64,000 nucleotides of DNA, taken from Solitalea koreensis. Its GTDB lineage: Bacteria > Bacteroidota > Bacteroidia > Sphingobacteriales > Sphingobacteriaceae. Made by a program: the position numbers and the translations under genes. Every line of letters starts with the position of its first letter. Positions within the stretch are counted from its first letter, which is position 1. The stretch is from the NCBI RefSeq assembly GCF_900182575.1, contig NZ_FXSZ01000001.1, positions 558,001 through 622,000 of the forward strand, written 5' to 3'. Below, piece by piece: positions 17,726 to 27,700 of the stretch. The notes under the pieces are model-generated. The model did no database searches. It worked only from the letters and a program-made list of their open reading frames with translations, and had not been told where the DNA came from.

Positions 17726-19156
17726 ATGAAGGAATTACATAACAGAACAAAAATTGTGGCTACGCTGGGTCCTGCTTCTGCAAGCAAGGAAGTGTTACTG
17801 CAAATGATTAATGCGGGCTTGAATGTTTGCCGAATCAATTTTTCTCATGGCAAGCATGCAGAACATCAAACGACCATCAACACCATCCGAGAAATCAATA
17901 AAGAATATAATTACAATGTGGGTATCCTGGCTGATTTGCAAGGCCCTAAAATCCGCATTGGCGACATGGAAAACAATGGGGTGTACTTTAATGCAGGCGA
18001 CACTGTAAAGATCATCACTACTCCCAAACTCGGAGACAAAGATTCTATATACATCACTTACGAACCATTCCCAAAGGATGTGAATCCTGGGGAAATTTTT
18101 CTTTTAGATGATGGCAAAATGCAGATGCGCGTATTGGCAACGAATCGCGTTGATGAAGTACAGGCTGAAGTAATTTACGGTGGCACACTTTCTTCTAAAA
18201 AGGGAGTTAACTTACCGTATACCAAAACGAGTACTCCAAGTTTAACTGAAAAGGACCGAGAGGATCTGGAGTTTGCTTTAAAAAATGATCTTGACTGGAT
18301 CGGACTTTCATTTGTTCGTGAGGCTAAAGACATTATCGAACTAAAAAAGATCATTGCAGACAATGGCAAAATATCAAAAGTAATAGCCAAAATTGAGAAG
18401 CCTGAAGCCATTGAAAACATAGATTCAATCATCGATGTAACAGATGGAGTAATGGTGGCACGTGGTGATCTGGGCGTTGAAATGCCGATGGAAGAAGTTC
18501 CGTTGTTACAGAAACAAATTGTAAAGAAATGTAATGCACTTGCTAAGCCTGTAATTATTGCTACTCAAATGATGGATAGCATGGTTAATAATCCTCGTCC
18601 AACGCGTGCTGAAGCGAATGACGTGGCGAATTCAGTTCTTGACGGAGCAGATGCAGTAATGCTTAGCAACGAAACTTCAGTAGGAGACTATCCGGTAATT
18701 GTGATTGAATCCATGAGCAAAATCATCCGGAATATTGAAAATTCAATGTATCCGTATTATAATGAACATCATATAGAAGGAACTCCTGAGCGATTCTTAG
18801 CTGATTCAGTTTGTAATTCGGCCGTTTTCTTAGCCGAAAAAACAAATGCAAAAGCAATCGTGGCGATGTCATTCTCAGGCTACTCGGCCTATCAAATTGC
18901 CGGTCAGCGTCCAAAAGCACATACCTATGTATTTACCGGAAATCGTGATTTATTAAACAGCATCAGCTTAGTTTGGGGTGTTCGTGCTTATTATTATGAT
19001 AAGTTTGAAACAACTGATAAAACCATTCAAGAAGTAAACGACTTCCTAAAGGAAAACAACTTTGTTCAAACCGGAGAGATCGTTATTAATACGGCATCAA
19101 CTCCAATTATTGAAAAAGGTCGCACCAACACTGTAAAGGTTAGCGTTATCAGCTAA
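17726..19156 (+). CDS. pyk: Pyruvate kinase
   Basis: Last step of glycolysis: phosphoenolpyruvate plus ADP to pyruvate plus ATP. 476 residues from ATG 17726, starting MKELHNRTKIVATLGPAS. Visible features are NFSHG, the beta-domain, the active-site region SKVIAKIEKPEAIENID with the catalytic Lys, DGVMVARGDLGVE, ATQMMDSM and the C-terminal allosteric domain. It ends at a long perfect palindromic terminator. Confidence 0.97.
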   Translation: MKELHNRTKIVATLGPASASKEVLLQMINAGLNVCRINFSHGKHAEHQTTINTIREINKEYNYNVGILADLQGPKIRIGDMENNGVYFNAGDTVKIITTPKLGDKDSIYITYEPFPKDVNPGEIFLLDDGKMQMRVLATNRVDEVQAEVIYGGTLSSKKGVNLPYTKTSTPSLTEKDREDLEFALKNDLDWIGLSFVREAKDIIELKKIIADNGKISKVIAKIEKPEAIENIDSIIDVTDGVMVARGDLGVEMPMEEVPLLQKQIVKKCNALAKPVIIATQMMDSMVNNPRPTRAEANDVANSVLDGADAVMLSNETSVGDYPVIVIESMSKIIRNIENSMYPYYNEHHIEGTPERFLADSVCNSAVFLAEKTNAKAIVAMSFSGYSAYQIAGQRPKAHTYVFTGNRDLLNSISLVWGVRAYYYDKFETTDKTIQEVNDFLKENNFVQTGEIVINTASTPIIEKGRTNTVKVSVIS

Positions 19157-19165
19157 ACCTAATAT

Positions 19166-19207
19166 ACTATAAAACGAAGAGGCCTATAGGCCTCTTCGTT
19201 TTATAGT
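19166..19207. terminator. Bidirectional terminator, 42-base perfect palindrome
   Basis: The arms 19166-19186 and 19187-19207 are perfectly complementary with no unpaired spacer (at least four central bases must loop out). AAAA and TTTT tracts flank a GC-rich core GAAGAGGCC. It lies between the convergent pyk and barrel genes and can serve both. Confidence 0.8.
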
Positions 19208-19223
19208 TATATCGAAAATGATT

Positions 19224-19823
19224 CTAGAAAATTTTATACCCAAGTGAAATCTGGAACATTTGATTTTTAAAATCAACGCTTGCGCCTTCTTTGGTTACAT
19301 CATTCAATCCCCAGATGTAACGCCCCTGTATTTGCAGCTTCGAAAGTTTAACACCAGCACCTGCAACAATACCCCAATCTCCATCCTTTAAATTATTTAA
19401 ATTGATTTGAGAAGTGATATCGCTTGGACCGCTGATTTTATCAGATAACTTTATCGAAACCTGCGGACCGGAGAATATGCTTACCAATGGAATTGGGTTA
19501 AACTTTACCAGGATTGGAATATCCAGATAATTGTACTTCACTGTTACTGTTCCATTTTCTTGATCACTTTTAAACCCCTTTTCTGCAAAAAGCAATTCAG
19601 GTTGAAAAGTTAAGATTGAAACACCAATTTCACTATATACCCCTAAATGCCATCCTGTTACATTACCAGAAGTGTTTTTAAATGATGTGGAGAGATTATC
19701 TGAAAATTTAATATCAGAAGCACTGGTAAAATTCACACCTCCCTTAATACCAAATTCCAGTTTTTGAGCACTCGCTACACCTCCAACAAAAAGGGCGACA
19801 GCAAGCAGTAATACTTTTTTCAT
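19224..19823 (-). CDS. PorT-like outer-membrane beta-barrel protein
   Basis: 199 residues with a signal peptide ending ASAQ. The rest is alternating amphipathic strands, with EFGIKGGVNFTSAS at the mature N-terminus, FQPELLFAEKGFK, YLDIPILVKF and GPQVSIKL, all recurring in the PorT/outer-membrane-beta-barrel family. The C-terminal strand ends in Phe. It is probably an eight-stranded outer-membrane barrel of unknown role. A paralogue and a broken third copy lie immediately upstream. Confidence 0.88.
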   Translation of the reverse strand: MKKVLLLAVALFVGGVASAQKLEFGIKGGVNFTSASDIKFSDNLSTSFKNTSGNVTGWHLGVYSEIGVSILTFQPELLFAEKGFKSDQENGTVTVKYNYLDIPILVKFNPIPLVSIFSGPQVSIKLSDKISGPSDITSQINLNNLKDGDWGIVAGAGVKLSKLQIQGRYIWGLNDVTKEGASVDFKNQMFQISLGYKIF

Positions 19824-20165
19824 AATAGTTCAATTTTTATTCGATGTGGTAAAAATAATAAAATGTGCTTAGTAAGATTGATTTAAGAAAATTCAGGTTA
19901 ATCCCATTCCTATCCTTTTAGGCAAATAATACGCCATCGAAAACAATAGATTAATGAGTTAGATTATAAAATGTATTCAAACTGCAAAAAGCGCCTGACT
20001 TTAAAGAAACTATCCTTTTTACTCCAGCGATATTTTGAAAAGCTAACGAGCGAGGCAACAAGTATACTGGGATTAATTGCCGAAAAACTTCCCCAAATTA
20101 AAGCAAATAAAGAAGAGCTCCCTTTTCAGGAAGCTCCAAATTAAAAAACAACGATAAAAGGTTAT
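19824..20165. other. Intergenic region between two barrel genes
   Basis: 342 bases with no supported gene. A 57-codon open frame on the plus strand (19971-20144) was rejected. At 20115-20136 the minus strand carries a hairpin (GAGCTTCC / GGGAGCTC with a 6-base TGAAAA loop) followed by TTCTTT, which would be the terminator of the barrel relic just upstream of it. The remainder shows nothing I can name. Confidence 0.5.
20115..20136 (-). terminator. Terminator downstream of the barrel gene and relic
   Basis: GAGCTTCC pairs with GGGAGCTC on the minus strand with one mismatch and a TGAAAA loop, then TTCTTTATTT. It lies 30 bases after the stop of the relic at 20166. Confidence 0.5.
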
Positions 20166-20250
20166 TTAGAAAGGATATCTAAAACCTAAAGAAAAGACGG
20201 TGTTTTTCATTTTTGGCATCACCACTGTCTTTAGCAATGTTAGCAAAGCC
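20166..20250 (-). pseudogene. 3' relic of a third PorT-like barrel gene, frameshifted
   Basis: Five bases after the stop of the intact barrel gene, the minus strand encodes GFANIAKDSGDAK and then, after removing one A from a run of five A, MKNTVFSLGFRYPF and a stop. This is a classic last beta-strand of an outer-membrane barrel ending in Phe, comparable to the ends of the two neighbours (SIGAKF, SLGYKIF). As it stands, the first frame stops early. It looks like the tail of a tandem paralogue left after recombination, with a one-base insertion. Confidence 0.55.
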
Positions 20251-20255
20251 TCAGC

Positions 20256-20900
20256 CTAAAACTTAGCCCCTATTGAAACTTGCATTGTTTGGTTTCTGGC
20301 TTTCACATCATTGTTATATTTATCGAGCTTTTGCAAGCCAAAATTGTAAGCGGCATTCAAATTAAAGACCCCAAAGTCGTACCCAGCACCTAGTACCACT
20401 CCAACATCCGACTTTCTGAAATTATCTTTATTAATTTCCCGATCCTCTGAAGTAACTGTAAAATCTTTGCCTGTTTCTGTATATTTCTGTGTCAACAAAA
20501 AGGAAACTGTTGGTCCGGCAAATAGATTAAATCCGCCTTGAGTACCTTGAGGTTTAATTTTAGCCAGTAATGGAATATCCAGATAGCTGTACCTTGCCGA
20601 TATCTCTCGCACATTACCCAAAACAGAATAGGTACTGCGATATCCTTTTTGAGAATATTGTAGTTCCGGTTGAAATGAAAGGATAGAAGAAATGCCTAAA
20701 TCAGCATAAATTCCTGCATGAAATCCTGGTTTATAATCAGTTGTTGCGTTCGTTTCGGTAGATCCATTATTTGATGTGAACGTACTCACCTTTGAAAGAT
20801 TTAAACCGGCTTTTATTCCAACACTTGATTGTTGCGCCTTTAATGTTCCTCCAAAGCCCAGAAGAACCGCCATTGTAAGTAATCCTTTTTTTCTGAACAT
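20256..20900 (-). CDS. PorT-like outer-membrane beta-barrel protein, paralogue
   Basis: 214 residues from the ATG at 20900, starting MFRKKGLLTMAVLLGFGG, which gives a clean signal peptide ending LKAQ. A longer frame begins at 20981, but its first 27 residues do not look like a signal sequence. SVGIKAGLNLSKVS, FQPELQYSQKGYR, YLDIPLLAKI and FNLNAAYNFGLQ are typical of the PorT-like family and match the neighbour at 19224. Function unknown. A frameshifted relic of another copy follows its stop. Confidence 0.86.
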   Translation of the reverse strand: MFRKKGLLTMAVLLGFGGTLKAQQSSVGIKAGLNLSKVSTFTSNNGSTETNATTDYKPGFHAGIYADLGISSILSFQPELQYSQKGYRSTYSVLGNVREISARYSYLDIPLLAKIKPQGTQGGFNLFAGPTVSFLLTQKYTETGKDFTVTSEDREINKDNFRKSDVGVVLGAGYDFGVFNLNAAYNFGLQKLDKYNNDVKARNQTMQVSIGAKF

Positions 20901-21039
20901 ATTTTGTTTTTTAATAGCCGTCAAGAACCCACCTCTAACTTTTAAGCCAGTAGGTGAGTATAATTCATGTGGTTTTTTCATGTTAATTATTTTAGTTTCT
21001 ATCCGTTGAGTATTTGCAATATTATGCCAAAATCACCCT

Positions 21040-21056
21040 CAATATTTGTAATATTG
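21040..21056. promoter_or_regulatory. Inverted repeat in the barrel / GH3 divergent region
   Basis: CAATATT-TGT-AATATTG is a perfect 7-bp dyad between divergent genes, with a partial related copy (TTGCAATATTATG) about 20 bases upstream. The position suits an operator, but no regulator is known. Confidence 0.3.
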
Positions 21057-21097
21057 AATATAGAACAATCAAGCGCTCCTAACCATTTGATTTACAC

Positions 21098-22849
21098 ATG
21101 AAAAAAAATATTCTATTTACTATTCCGCTCTTACTCGCTCTTAGTACATTAACCACGCCGATGTGGGCTCAGTCCTTAGCAGATTCCTCAAAGCTGGCCA
21201 TTATTTCCTCACTCAACAATCCCGATCCTTGGGCGAATAAAACTTTCCGAAAACTATCTAAAAAACAACGGATCGCCCAATTGTTCATGGTACCTGTTTA
21301 TTCAAGCGACTCGAAAGAAAAACAAGATTCAATTTTAAGATTAATCAGCAAATACGGAGTTGGAGGGATAATCACGTTTCAAGGAGGTCCAATCCGCCAT
21401 GCCAATATGTTGAACCGTATTCAGGCTTCGGTTAAAGTTCCTGTATTAGTTGCCACCGATGGAGAATGGGGTTTGGGTATGCGTTTGGACAGCACCATTT
21501 CTTACCCCTTTCAAATGACATTAGGCGCTATTCAAAGCGACACCTTGCTTTATAAGATGGGCTTGCAGATGGCGGGGCAATTCCGCAGAGTAGGCATACA
21601 TGTAAATTTCGCCCCTGTTATTGATGTGAACAATAATATCAACAACCCGGTGATCAACTTCAGATCATTCGGCGAGAACAAAGAAAACGTAGCATCAAAA
21701 GGAATTGCACTTATGAGAGGCATGCAAGACGGTGGTTTATTAGCGACAGCCAAACACTTTCCTGGCCATGGCGACACCGATGTTGACTCGCACCTTGACA
21801 TGCCCGTTTTAAAAATGAGCCATGAGCGTTTAGACACTCTTGAATTGTACCCGTTCAAAAAATTAATAAATGCCGGCATAAGCTCAATAATGGTGGCACA
21901 CATGAGCATTCCGGCCCTGGATAGTACAGCCAACCTTCCTTCGTCACTTTCAAAACCAATTATAACTGATTTGCTAAGAGATAAGCTCCACTTCAAAGGG
22001 ATCGTTTTTACCGATGCAATGAATATGAAAGGAGTGGTAAAGTATCACCCTCCCGGCGAGTCAGAACCAACGGCAATTATTGCGGGAACCGATATGGTTG
22101 AAATGAGCATAAATGTACCGTTGGCGATTAAAAATGTAAAAAAAGCCATTCGACAAGGTCGTATAAGCAAAAAAGAAGTATATGCCAAATGCAAAAAAAT
22201 ATTGGCTGCTAAAAAAATGGCGGGCCTTGATCATTATCAGCCTATTTATTTGCCTAATTTGGTTCAGGACCTAAACCTTCAGGATGCTAAAGATTTAATA
22301 CAACAAATGGCAGATGCCTCGGTAACCTTACTTCGCAATCCTGATGTCACTTATGATATTGATGCAAAAACAGCTGTAATTTCAATCGGCCCAAAAGCCG
22401 AAACCTTGTTTCAACAAACCATAGCAGCAAAAAAAAGAACTGCCAATTTTATAGTTCCTAAAGATGCAAGCAATAAACTGTTAGATTCAGTACGAAAAGC
22501 ACTCCCTAAGTTCGATCGAATCATTGTGTGTATTCATAATACTCAACTACGCCCATATACCGCACCTAACTATAATACAAACGTGATTGGATTCATTACC
22601 GAATTGTCGGCATCTCCTAAAACGTTTATAAACTTATTGGCCAATGCTTATCAAATCACCAAATTACCGGGCGTTGAAAATGCAAAAGGTTTATTGGTGG
22701 GTTATGAAGATTCTCCTTATACTGAACAGGCTGCGGCCCAGGTAATGCTTAATGAACTGGTGCCAAAAGGAAAATTACCAGTGACTGTTAATGCTCAGTT
22801 TAAAGCAGGAGATGGTTTGCAGGATTTCGGAATGACTAGCGCTCACTAA
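21098..22849 (+). CDS. Secreted glycoside hydrolase family 3 (NagZ-like beta-N-acetylhexosaminidase)
   Basis: 583 residues with a signal peptide ending MWAQ. The GH3 N-terminal domain has KHFPGHGDTDVDSH (about residues 219-232), the NagZ-type loop carrying the catalytic His-Asp dyad, and the nucleophile Asp306 in FTDAMNMKG. A GH3 C-terminal alpha/beta domain follows. Many Bacteroidota homologues are fused to a C-terminal beta-lactamase-like domain; this one lacks it. It probably removes terminal GlcNAc from muropeptides in the periplasm, matching the glucosaminidases elsewhere in the window. Confidence 0.9.
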   Translation: MKKNILFTIPLLLALSTLTTPMWAQSLADSSKLAIISSLNNPDPWANKTFRKLSKKQRIAQLFMVPVYSSDSKEKQDSILRLISKYGVGGIITFQGGPIRHANMLNRIQASVKVPVLVATDGEWGLGMRLDSTISYPFQMTLGAIQSDTLLYKMGLQMAGQFRRVGIHVNFAPVIDVNNNINNPVINFRSFGENKENVASKGIALMRGMQDGGLLATAKHFPGHGDTDVDSHLDMPVLKMSHERLDTLELYPFKKLINAGISSIMVAHMSIPALDSTANLPSSLSKPIITDLLRDKLHFKGIVFTDAMNMKGVVKYHPPGESEPTAIIAGTDMVEMSINVPLAIKNVKKAIRQGRISKKEVYAKCKKILAAKKMAGLDHYQPIYLPNLVQDLNLQDAKDLIQQMADASVTLLRNPDVTYDIDAKTAVISIGPKAETLFQQTIAAKKRTANFIVPKDASNKLLDSVRKALPKFDRIIVCIHNTQLRPYTAPNYNTNVIGFITELSASPKTFINLLANAYQITKLPGVENAKGLLVGYEDSPYTEQAAAQVMLNELVPKGKLPVTVNAQFKAGDGLQDFGMTSAH

Positions 22850-22855
22850 TAGATA

Positions 22856-22925
22856 AGTTCATAGTCCATGGTCGACAGTTCATAGTAAGGACTGCGAACT
22901 ACCGACTATGGATTATCGACTATTT
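22856..22925. repeat. Period-7 array, ten exact heptads with dyad symmetry
   Basis: Ten uninterrupted heptads: AGTTCAT, AGTCCAT, GGTCGAC, AGTTCAT, AGTAAGG, ACTGCGA, ACTACCG, ACTATGG, ATTATCG, ACTATTT. The second five are approximately the reverse complement of the first five, so the strand can fold into a long imperfect hairpin. It begins 7 bases after the GH3 stop and includes the stop codon of the convergent thioredoxin gene. Confidence 0.8.
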
Positions 22926-23417
22926 TGATATCTGATATGATTTCGGATCTAGCGCAGCAGGGCTCCATTGCTTGAAAAACTCCAACACTTTGGCCTTACT
23001 GTATCCTTTATCTTGCTCCAAATAAGCGCTGTTTTGTGTATTTAGTCGATTCCCTTTGGCATCTAATATTACAAATACTGGGAATCCAAACCGTTGAGGA
23101 TAACCTAAACTCGCCAACACATCTTCATTCTTATTTTCTTTACTATAGTTAAGATGATAAACCACATAATTTGCTTTTAATGCTGAATCGAGTTGGGAAT
23201 CTTCAGTTACCATTTTATTAAAGCGGATGCACCAACTGCACCAGTTCCCACCAATTTGCAAAAACACATGCTTCCTTTCTTTTTGAGCTTTAGCAATAGC
23301 TGCTTTCAAATCAGCTTTCGCATCAGCAGCCGGGTTATAGACTTTGGGCGCTTCCTGAGCTCGTAAAACAGTTGCGATCAGAAGCATCATTATAATGATC
23401 AACAAACTTTTCTTCAT
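22920..23417 (-). CDS. Secreted thioredoxin-family protein
   Basis: 165 residues with a signal peptide (about 20 residues, ending LRAQ) and a thioredoxin fold with the active-site motif GGNWCSWCIRF, a CSWC variant. FPVFVILDAKGNR contains the cis-Pro region. The layout resembles DsbD-gamma or thioredoxin_7 domains that reduce or isomerise periplasmic disulfides. Partners are unknown. The stop codon lies inside a period-7 repeat. Confidence 0.87.
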   Translation of the reverse strand: MKKSLLIIIMMLLIATVLRAQEAPKVYNPAADAKADLKAAIAKAQKERKHVFLQIGGNWCSWCIRFNKMVTEDSQLDSALKANYVVYHLNYSKENKNEDVLASLGYPQRFGFPVFVILDAKGNRLNTQNSAYLEQDKGYSKAKVLEFFKQWSPAALDPKSYQISK

Positions 23418-23559
23418 TGCTTAAAATTTTATGGCGGTAAAGTTATTATTACTGAAACAAAAACATACTTTTTTTAAAAAACGAAGCCCTAAAAAAGGGA
23501 AAAGGACATTTTAATTAATTTTTTTTAGTAAATTACTTCTACCTAAAACACTCTCTATC

Positions 23560-23856
23560 ATGCGAACTTTATTAAGAGTTACGTTGGATGTTACTGCATC
23601 CAACAAGGCGGTTACGGATGGTTCTCTACCTAAGATTATCCAATCAACTATTGAAAAAATAAAACCCGAAGCCAGCTATTTTCTTGCCGTTGACGGCTGC
23701 AGATCATGCTTCATGGTTTTTGATCTTAAAGATTCTTCGGAAATACCTGGTATTGCTGAACCATTTTTTCAAAGCATGAATGCTAAAGTGGATTTCAGCC
23801 CAGTTATGAACGCCGATGATCTGCAAAAAGGTCTTGCAGCCTTGGCCAATCGCTAA
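23560..23856 (+). CDS. Conserved hypothetical protein, 98 residues
   Basis: A small cytosolic protein starting MRTLLRVTLDVTASNKAV with the alternating beta-alpha-beta pattern of a ferredoxin-like or dimeric alpha-beta barrel domain (PEASYFLAVDGCRSCFMVFDL as central strand-helix). Two Cys lie close together (GCRSC). I cannot assign a function. It is flanked by unrelated genes on the opposite strand and is probably monocistronic. Confidence 0.65.
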   Translation: MRTLLRVTLDVTASNKAVTDGSLPKIIQSTIEKIKPEASYFLAVDGCRSCFMVFDLKDSSEIPGIAEPFFQSMNAKVDFSPVMNADDLQKGLAALANR

Positions 23857-23924
23857 AATCATGTCGTATTTTTTCTTGACTTGACGGGGTTTCTTTCTAC
23901 AAACCGGGATAGAAATAGTATTGC

Positions 23925-24662
23925 CTATTCGGAAGCAACTTTGTGGCTAAGTTTTCTGATATACTTAATGGTCTTAACGCGAAATATATCGTAAAACATG
24001 GCAAAAACTAGTATGGCTGACGGGATATAAAATGTCTTATAGGATATAATTTTAAACAGTATTCCACCTAAGATTCCTCCAATAAAGAAGAATGTAATTA
24101 TGATAATTCGAAGGATTATTTTTTGTTTTAAAGCAGCTTTGTTTTCATCACTAGATTTTATTAACGCGGATAGCTCAATGCCTAAGTCTGTAAATATTCC
24201 TGTTAAATGAGTTGTTCTTACAACAGATCCGGATACCATTGAAACCATTGCGTTTTGCATTCCCATTGCAAATAAAAGACTTCCGGCAAAAAATTCGGTT
24301 TTAATTAACGAATTGTCGTAAGTATTCCCGTAGCTCCCTACAAAGCATAAAATGGTAATTTCAACAATTATTGGAACTGTATGAGAGAATCTTGGGTTAC
24401 GAGCCAATTGAAATCTATAAAGACTTGACAAAAAAGCGCCCAAGAAGAATAGTAACATCCAGAGACCAACGATACGAGCAGATGCAAAATCTCCATTGGC
24501 AATCTTTTCAGCAAAAAGTGCAACATGACCCGTCACATTTGTTGTTAACACGGCGAATGCTAAAAAGCCTGCTACGTTTACAAATCCGGCTGTAAGGCAT
24601 AACAGCGCAGCAAGCCGAATATTATGCTTATGAGTTCTTCGTTGTCCTGAGTGTCTAAACAT
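23925..24662 (-). CDS. DUF1275 (YoaK-like) membrane protein
   Basis: 245 residues with about six transmembrane helices. The opening CLTAGFVNVAGFLAF and NVTGHVALFAE are typical of DUF1275/YoaK proteins, as is GMQNAMVSMVSGSVVRTTHLTG in the middle. Inner-membrane location; transport activity is often supposed for the family but not proven. An unusually basic N-terminus (HSGQRRTHKHN) precedes helix 1. Confidence 0.9.
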   Translation of the reverse strand: MFRHSGQRRTHKHNIRLAALLCLTAGFVNVAGFLAFAVLTTNVTGHVALFAEKIANGDFASARIVGLWMLLFFLGAFLSSLYRFQLARNPRFSHTVPIIVEITILCFVGSYGNTYDNSLIKTEFFAGSLLFAMGMQNAMVSMVSGSVVRTTHLTGIFTDLGIELSALIKSSDENKAALKQKIILRIIIITFFFIGGILGGILFKIISYKTFYIPSAILVFAMFYDIFRVKTIKYIRKLSHKVASE

Positions 24663-24784
24663 GTCAAAAACGTATTTATGACTATCAATTATTTAGTCCT
24701 AAAGAAAAATAACAATAAATTTAATACTATGGACCAACGTATTGTAATTGCATGTATTTTTAACCTCCCAGTTCCATCCAAATA

Positions 24785-27700
24785 ATGAACCAGCAACTCG
24801 AATATAATCAAGCCTTTAGGACAGCGCTCAACAACCTAAACATTCAACAACGCCAAGCTGTGGAAACAATTGACGGCCCAGTGCTCGTTGTGGCCGGCCC
24901 TGGAACTGGTAAAACTCAGATTTTAGCCGCACGGATAGGGAAGATTTTGTTGGATACCGATACCGATGCTCGCAATATTTTATGCCTAACATTTACCGAA
25001 GCGGGCGCCATCAATATGCGGAAGCGTTTGTTCGACTTTATAGGCCCGGATGCTTACCGCGTTAACATCTATACTTTCCATGCGTTTTGTAATGAGGTTA
25101 TTCAGGAGAACCTGGAATACTTCGGCAAGATTAACCTCGACCCGATTTCGGATCTGGAAGAAGCTGAATTATTGAAAGAGCTGATTGACGAATTTAATGT
25201 CGGCAATCCGTTGAAACGTTTTACGGGTGAAGTTTACTTTGAAAAAAAGCGTCTTAAAAATCTCTTCAAACTCATTAAAAAAGAAGATTGGCAGCCCGAA
25301 AGTATAGAAAAGAAGATTGATGAATATCTGACCGACTTACCTTTTCGTGAAGAGTTCATTTATAAAAAGAAAACCAAACACTACAACGCCGGCGATTTAA
25401 AAGTTGATAAAATAGCAGAAGAAACGCAGAAAATGGAAATGCTGCGTGCGGCGGTTAAAGAGTATGCACATTACCAGGCAAAAATGCGCGCCCGAAATCG
25501 TTATGATTTTGATGACATGATTGTGTGGGTACTCGATGCTTTTAAAAACGATGCTAATTTGCTGGCTCGCTATCAGGAACAGTTTCAATATATTTTGGTG
25601 GATGAATACCAGGATACCAGTGGTGCACAGAATGAACTTTTGCAGCACTTAATCGCTGATCGCGAAAAACCTGATGTATTTGTAGTTGGAGATGACGATC
25701 AATCGATTTTTCGTTTTCAGGGAGCCAATATGAGCAATATTCTTGACTTTGCTTTCTCCTATAAAAACGACCTGAACACCATTGTGCTTACCCAGAATTA
25801 TCGCTCAACGCAGGCAATTCTCGATGCCTCAAAGGTGCTTATCGATAATAACCTTGAGCGTTTAACTAAAGCGCTTAATCTTGATAAGAATTTAACTGCC
25901 GCCAACGCCAAACTGGCTTCGTTTTCTATCGTTCCCCAAATTCATGAATATCAAAATCAGGATCATGAATTGATAGGAGTGGCCACTCAAATTATTTCTT
26001 TATTGGAAGATGGAGTTGGCCCGGATGAAATTGCGGTGATCTTTCGTAATCACAATCAAGCGGAAGCATTGGCGAATTATTTGGCAGCAAAAGAGGTCCC
26101 TGTAAATATTAAACGTAAACTAGATATACTCACCTTGCCTTTTGTCGACAACATCATCAACATTCTGCGTTATTTGGCGATGGAAATGGATACACCTTAC
26201 AGCGGCGACGACCTGTTGTTTGAAATCATGCATTATGATTTCTTTAACATTCCGTCCATTGAAACTGCCAAAATCAGTGTGGAAGTGTTCCGTAAAAACT
26301 ACTCATTTGGAGCCAAGGCAGATGACAGTGTTTTCGGCAAAACTTCTATTCGTCGCTGGATAGCTGATCTGGCTCAACCTAAAAAACTAACACTGTTTGA
26401 CCAGCAGACATCTGCAGAAATAAAAAAACTAAGCCAAGACCTGGAGTTTTGGATCAAAGAGTCAAAAAATTTAACGCTGCAGGAACTCTTCGAAAAGATA
26501 ATTCTCCGTGCCGGTATTCTGAAGTACATCATGCACTCAAAAGAACGCAATTGGAACATGCAGGTACTCACCAATTTGTTCGACTTTTTGAAAGAAGAAA
26601 ACCGTAAAAATCCTGATCTGAAAATAGAAGACTTTGTACGGACCATCGAACTCATGAAACAAAATGACATTCGACTGGAACTCAACAAAACGCTTTTCGC
26701 TGAAAAAGGTGTACATTTTATGACAGCGCACGGATCCAAAGGTTTGGAGTTTGAGTATGTGTTTCTGGTAGGATGTAATACCAAAGTTTGGGATACGAAA
26801 CAAAAAGCTGGAGGAACTAAAAACTATAAATATCCTGACAACCTCACCACCAAAGTGGCCGAAGGTTCTGAACTGGAAGAATCGCGTCGTTTGTTTTATG
26901 TGGCTTTAACTCGAGCCAAACACTCGCTTTATGTTTCTTTTGCGGCAGAAGATAAAAAAGGAAAAGCACTGGAACATTCGCAATTTATTGCCGAAATGAG
27001 GCAAGGTTTGGATTTACCAACTCAGCACAAAACAGTAAACGAAGATGCGCTTTTTGATTACATCGCTACGCAGTTTAATGAAGAAGAAAAGCCTAAAATT
27101 GAGCTAATCGATAAAAACTACCTTGACCTTTTATTGCAAAATTACACCTTGAGTGTAACGCATTTGAGCAGTTATCTGGATTGCCCATTACGCTTTTACT
27201 TCCAGAATCTTATTCGTGTGCCTTCAGGAAAAAGTCCAAGCGCCACATTTGGCTTGGCTATACACTGGGCGCTGAACAAAATGTATATAAAAATGCATGA
27301 AACGAATGCGTTTCCGGGAGAAGACTTTTTATTTGATCAGTTCAGCTGGTTCATGTACCGTAACCGTGAGTCATTTACCAAAGATGATTTTAAGCTGCGC
27401 ATGGAATACGGCCGAAAAATTATACCACCATATTATGTGCAGTACGCCATCACCTGGAACAAAGTAGCTGTTACCGAACGCTCCATTAAAAATGTGGTTA
27501 TCGATAATGTGCCGATTAAAGGTAATCTGGATAAAATGGAATTCAATGGTAAACAAATCAATGTTGTCGATTACAAAACCGGTAAGTATAAAAACGCTAA
27601 AGCTAAATTCAGTCGCCCGGATGAGAAGAATCCGACGGGAGGCGATTACTGGCGCCAGGCTGTGTTTTATAAGATTTTAGTAGATAATGACAAAAGCAAC

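Noticed and set aside
19971..20144. 57-codon ATG frame on the plus strand in the gap between barrel genes.
   Set aside because: It runs through the hairpin that looks like a terminator of the minus-strand barrel relic, has no recognisable domain and no promoter box.
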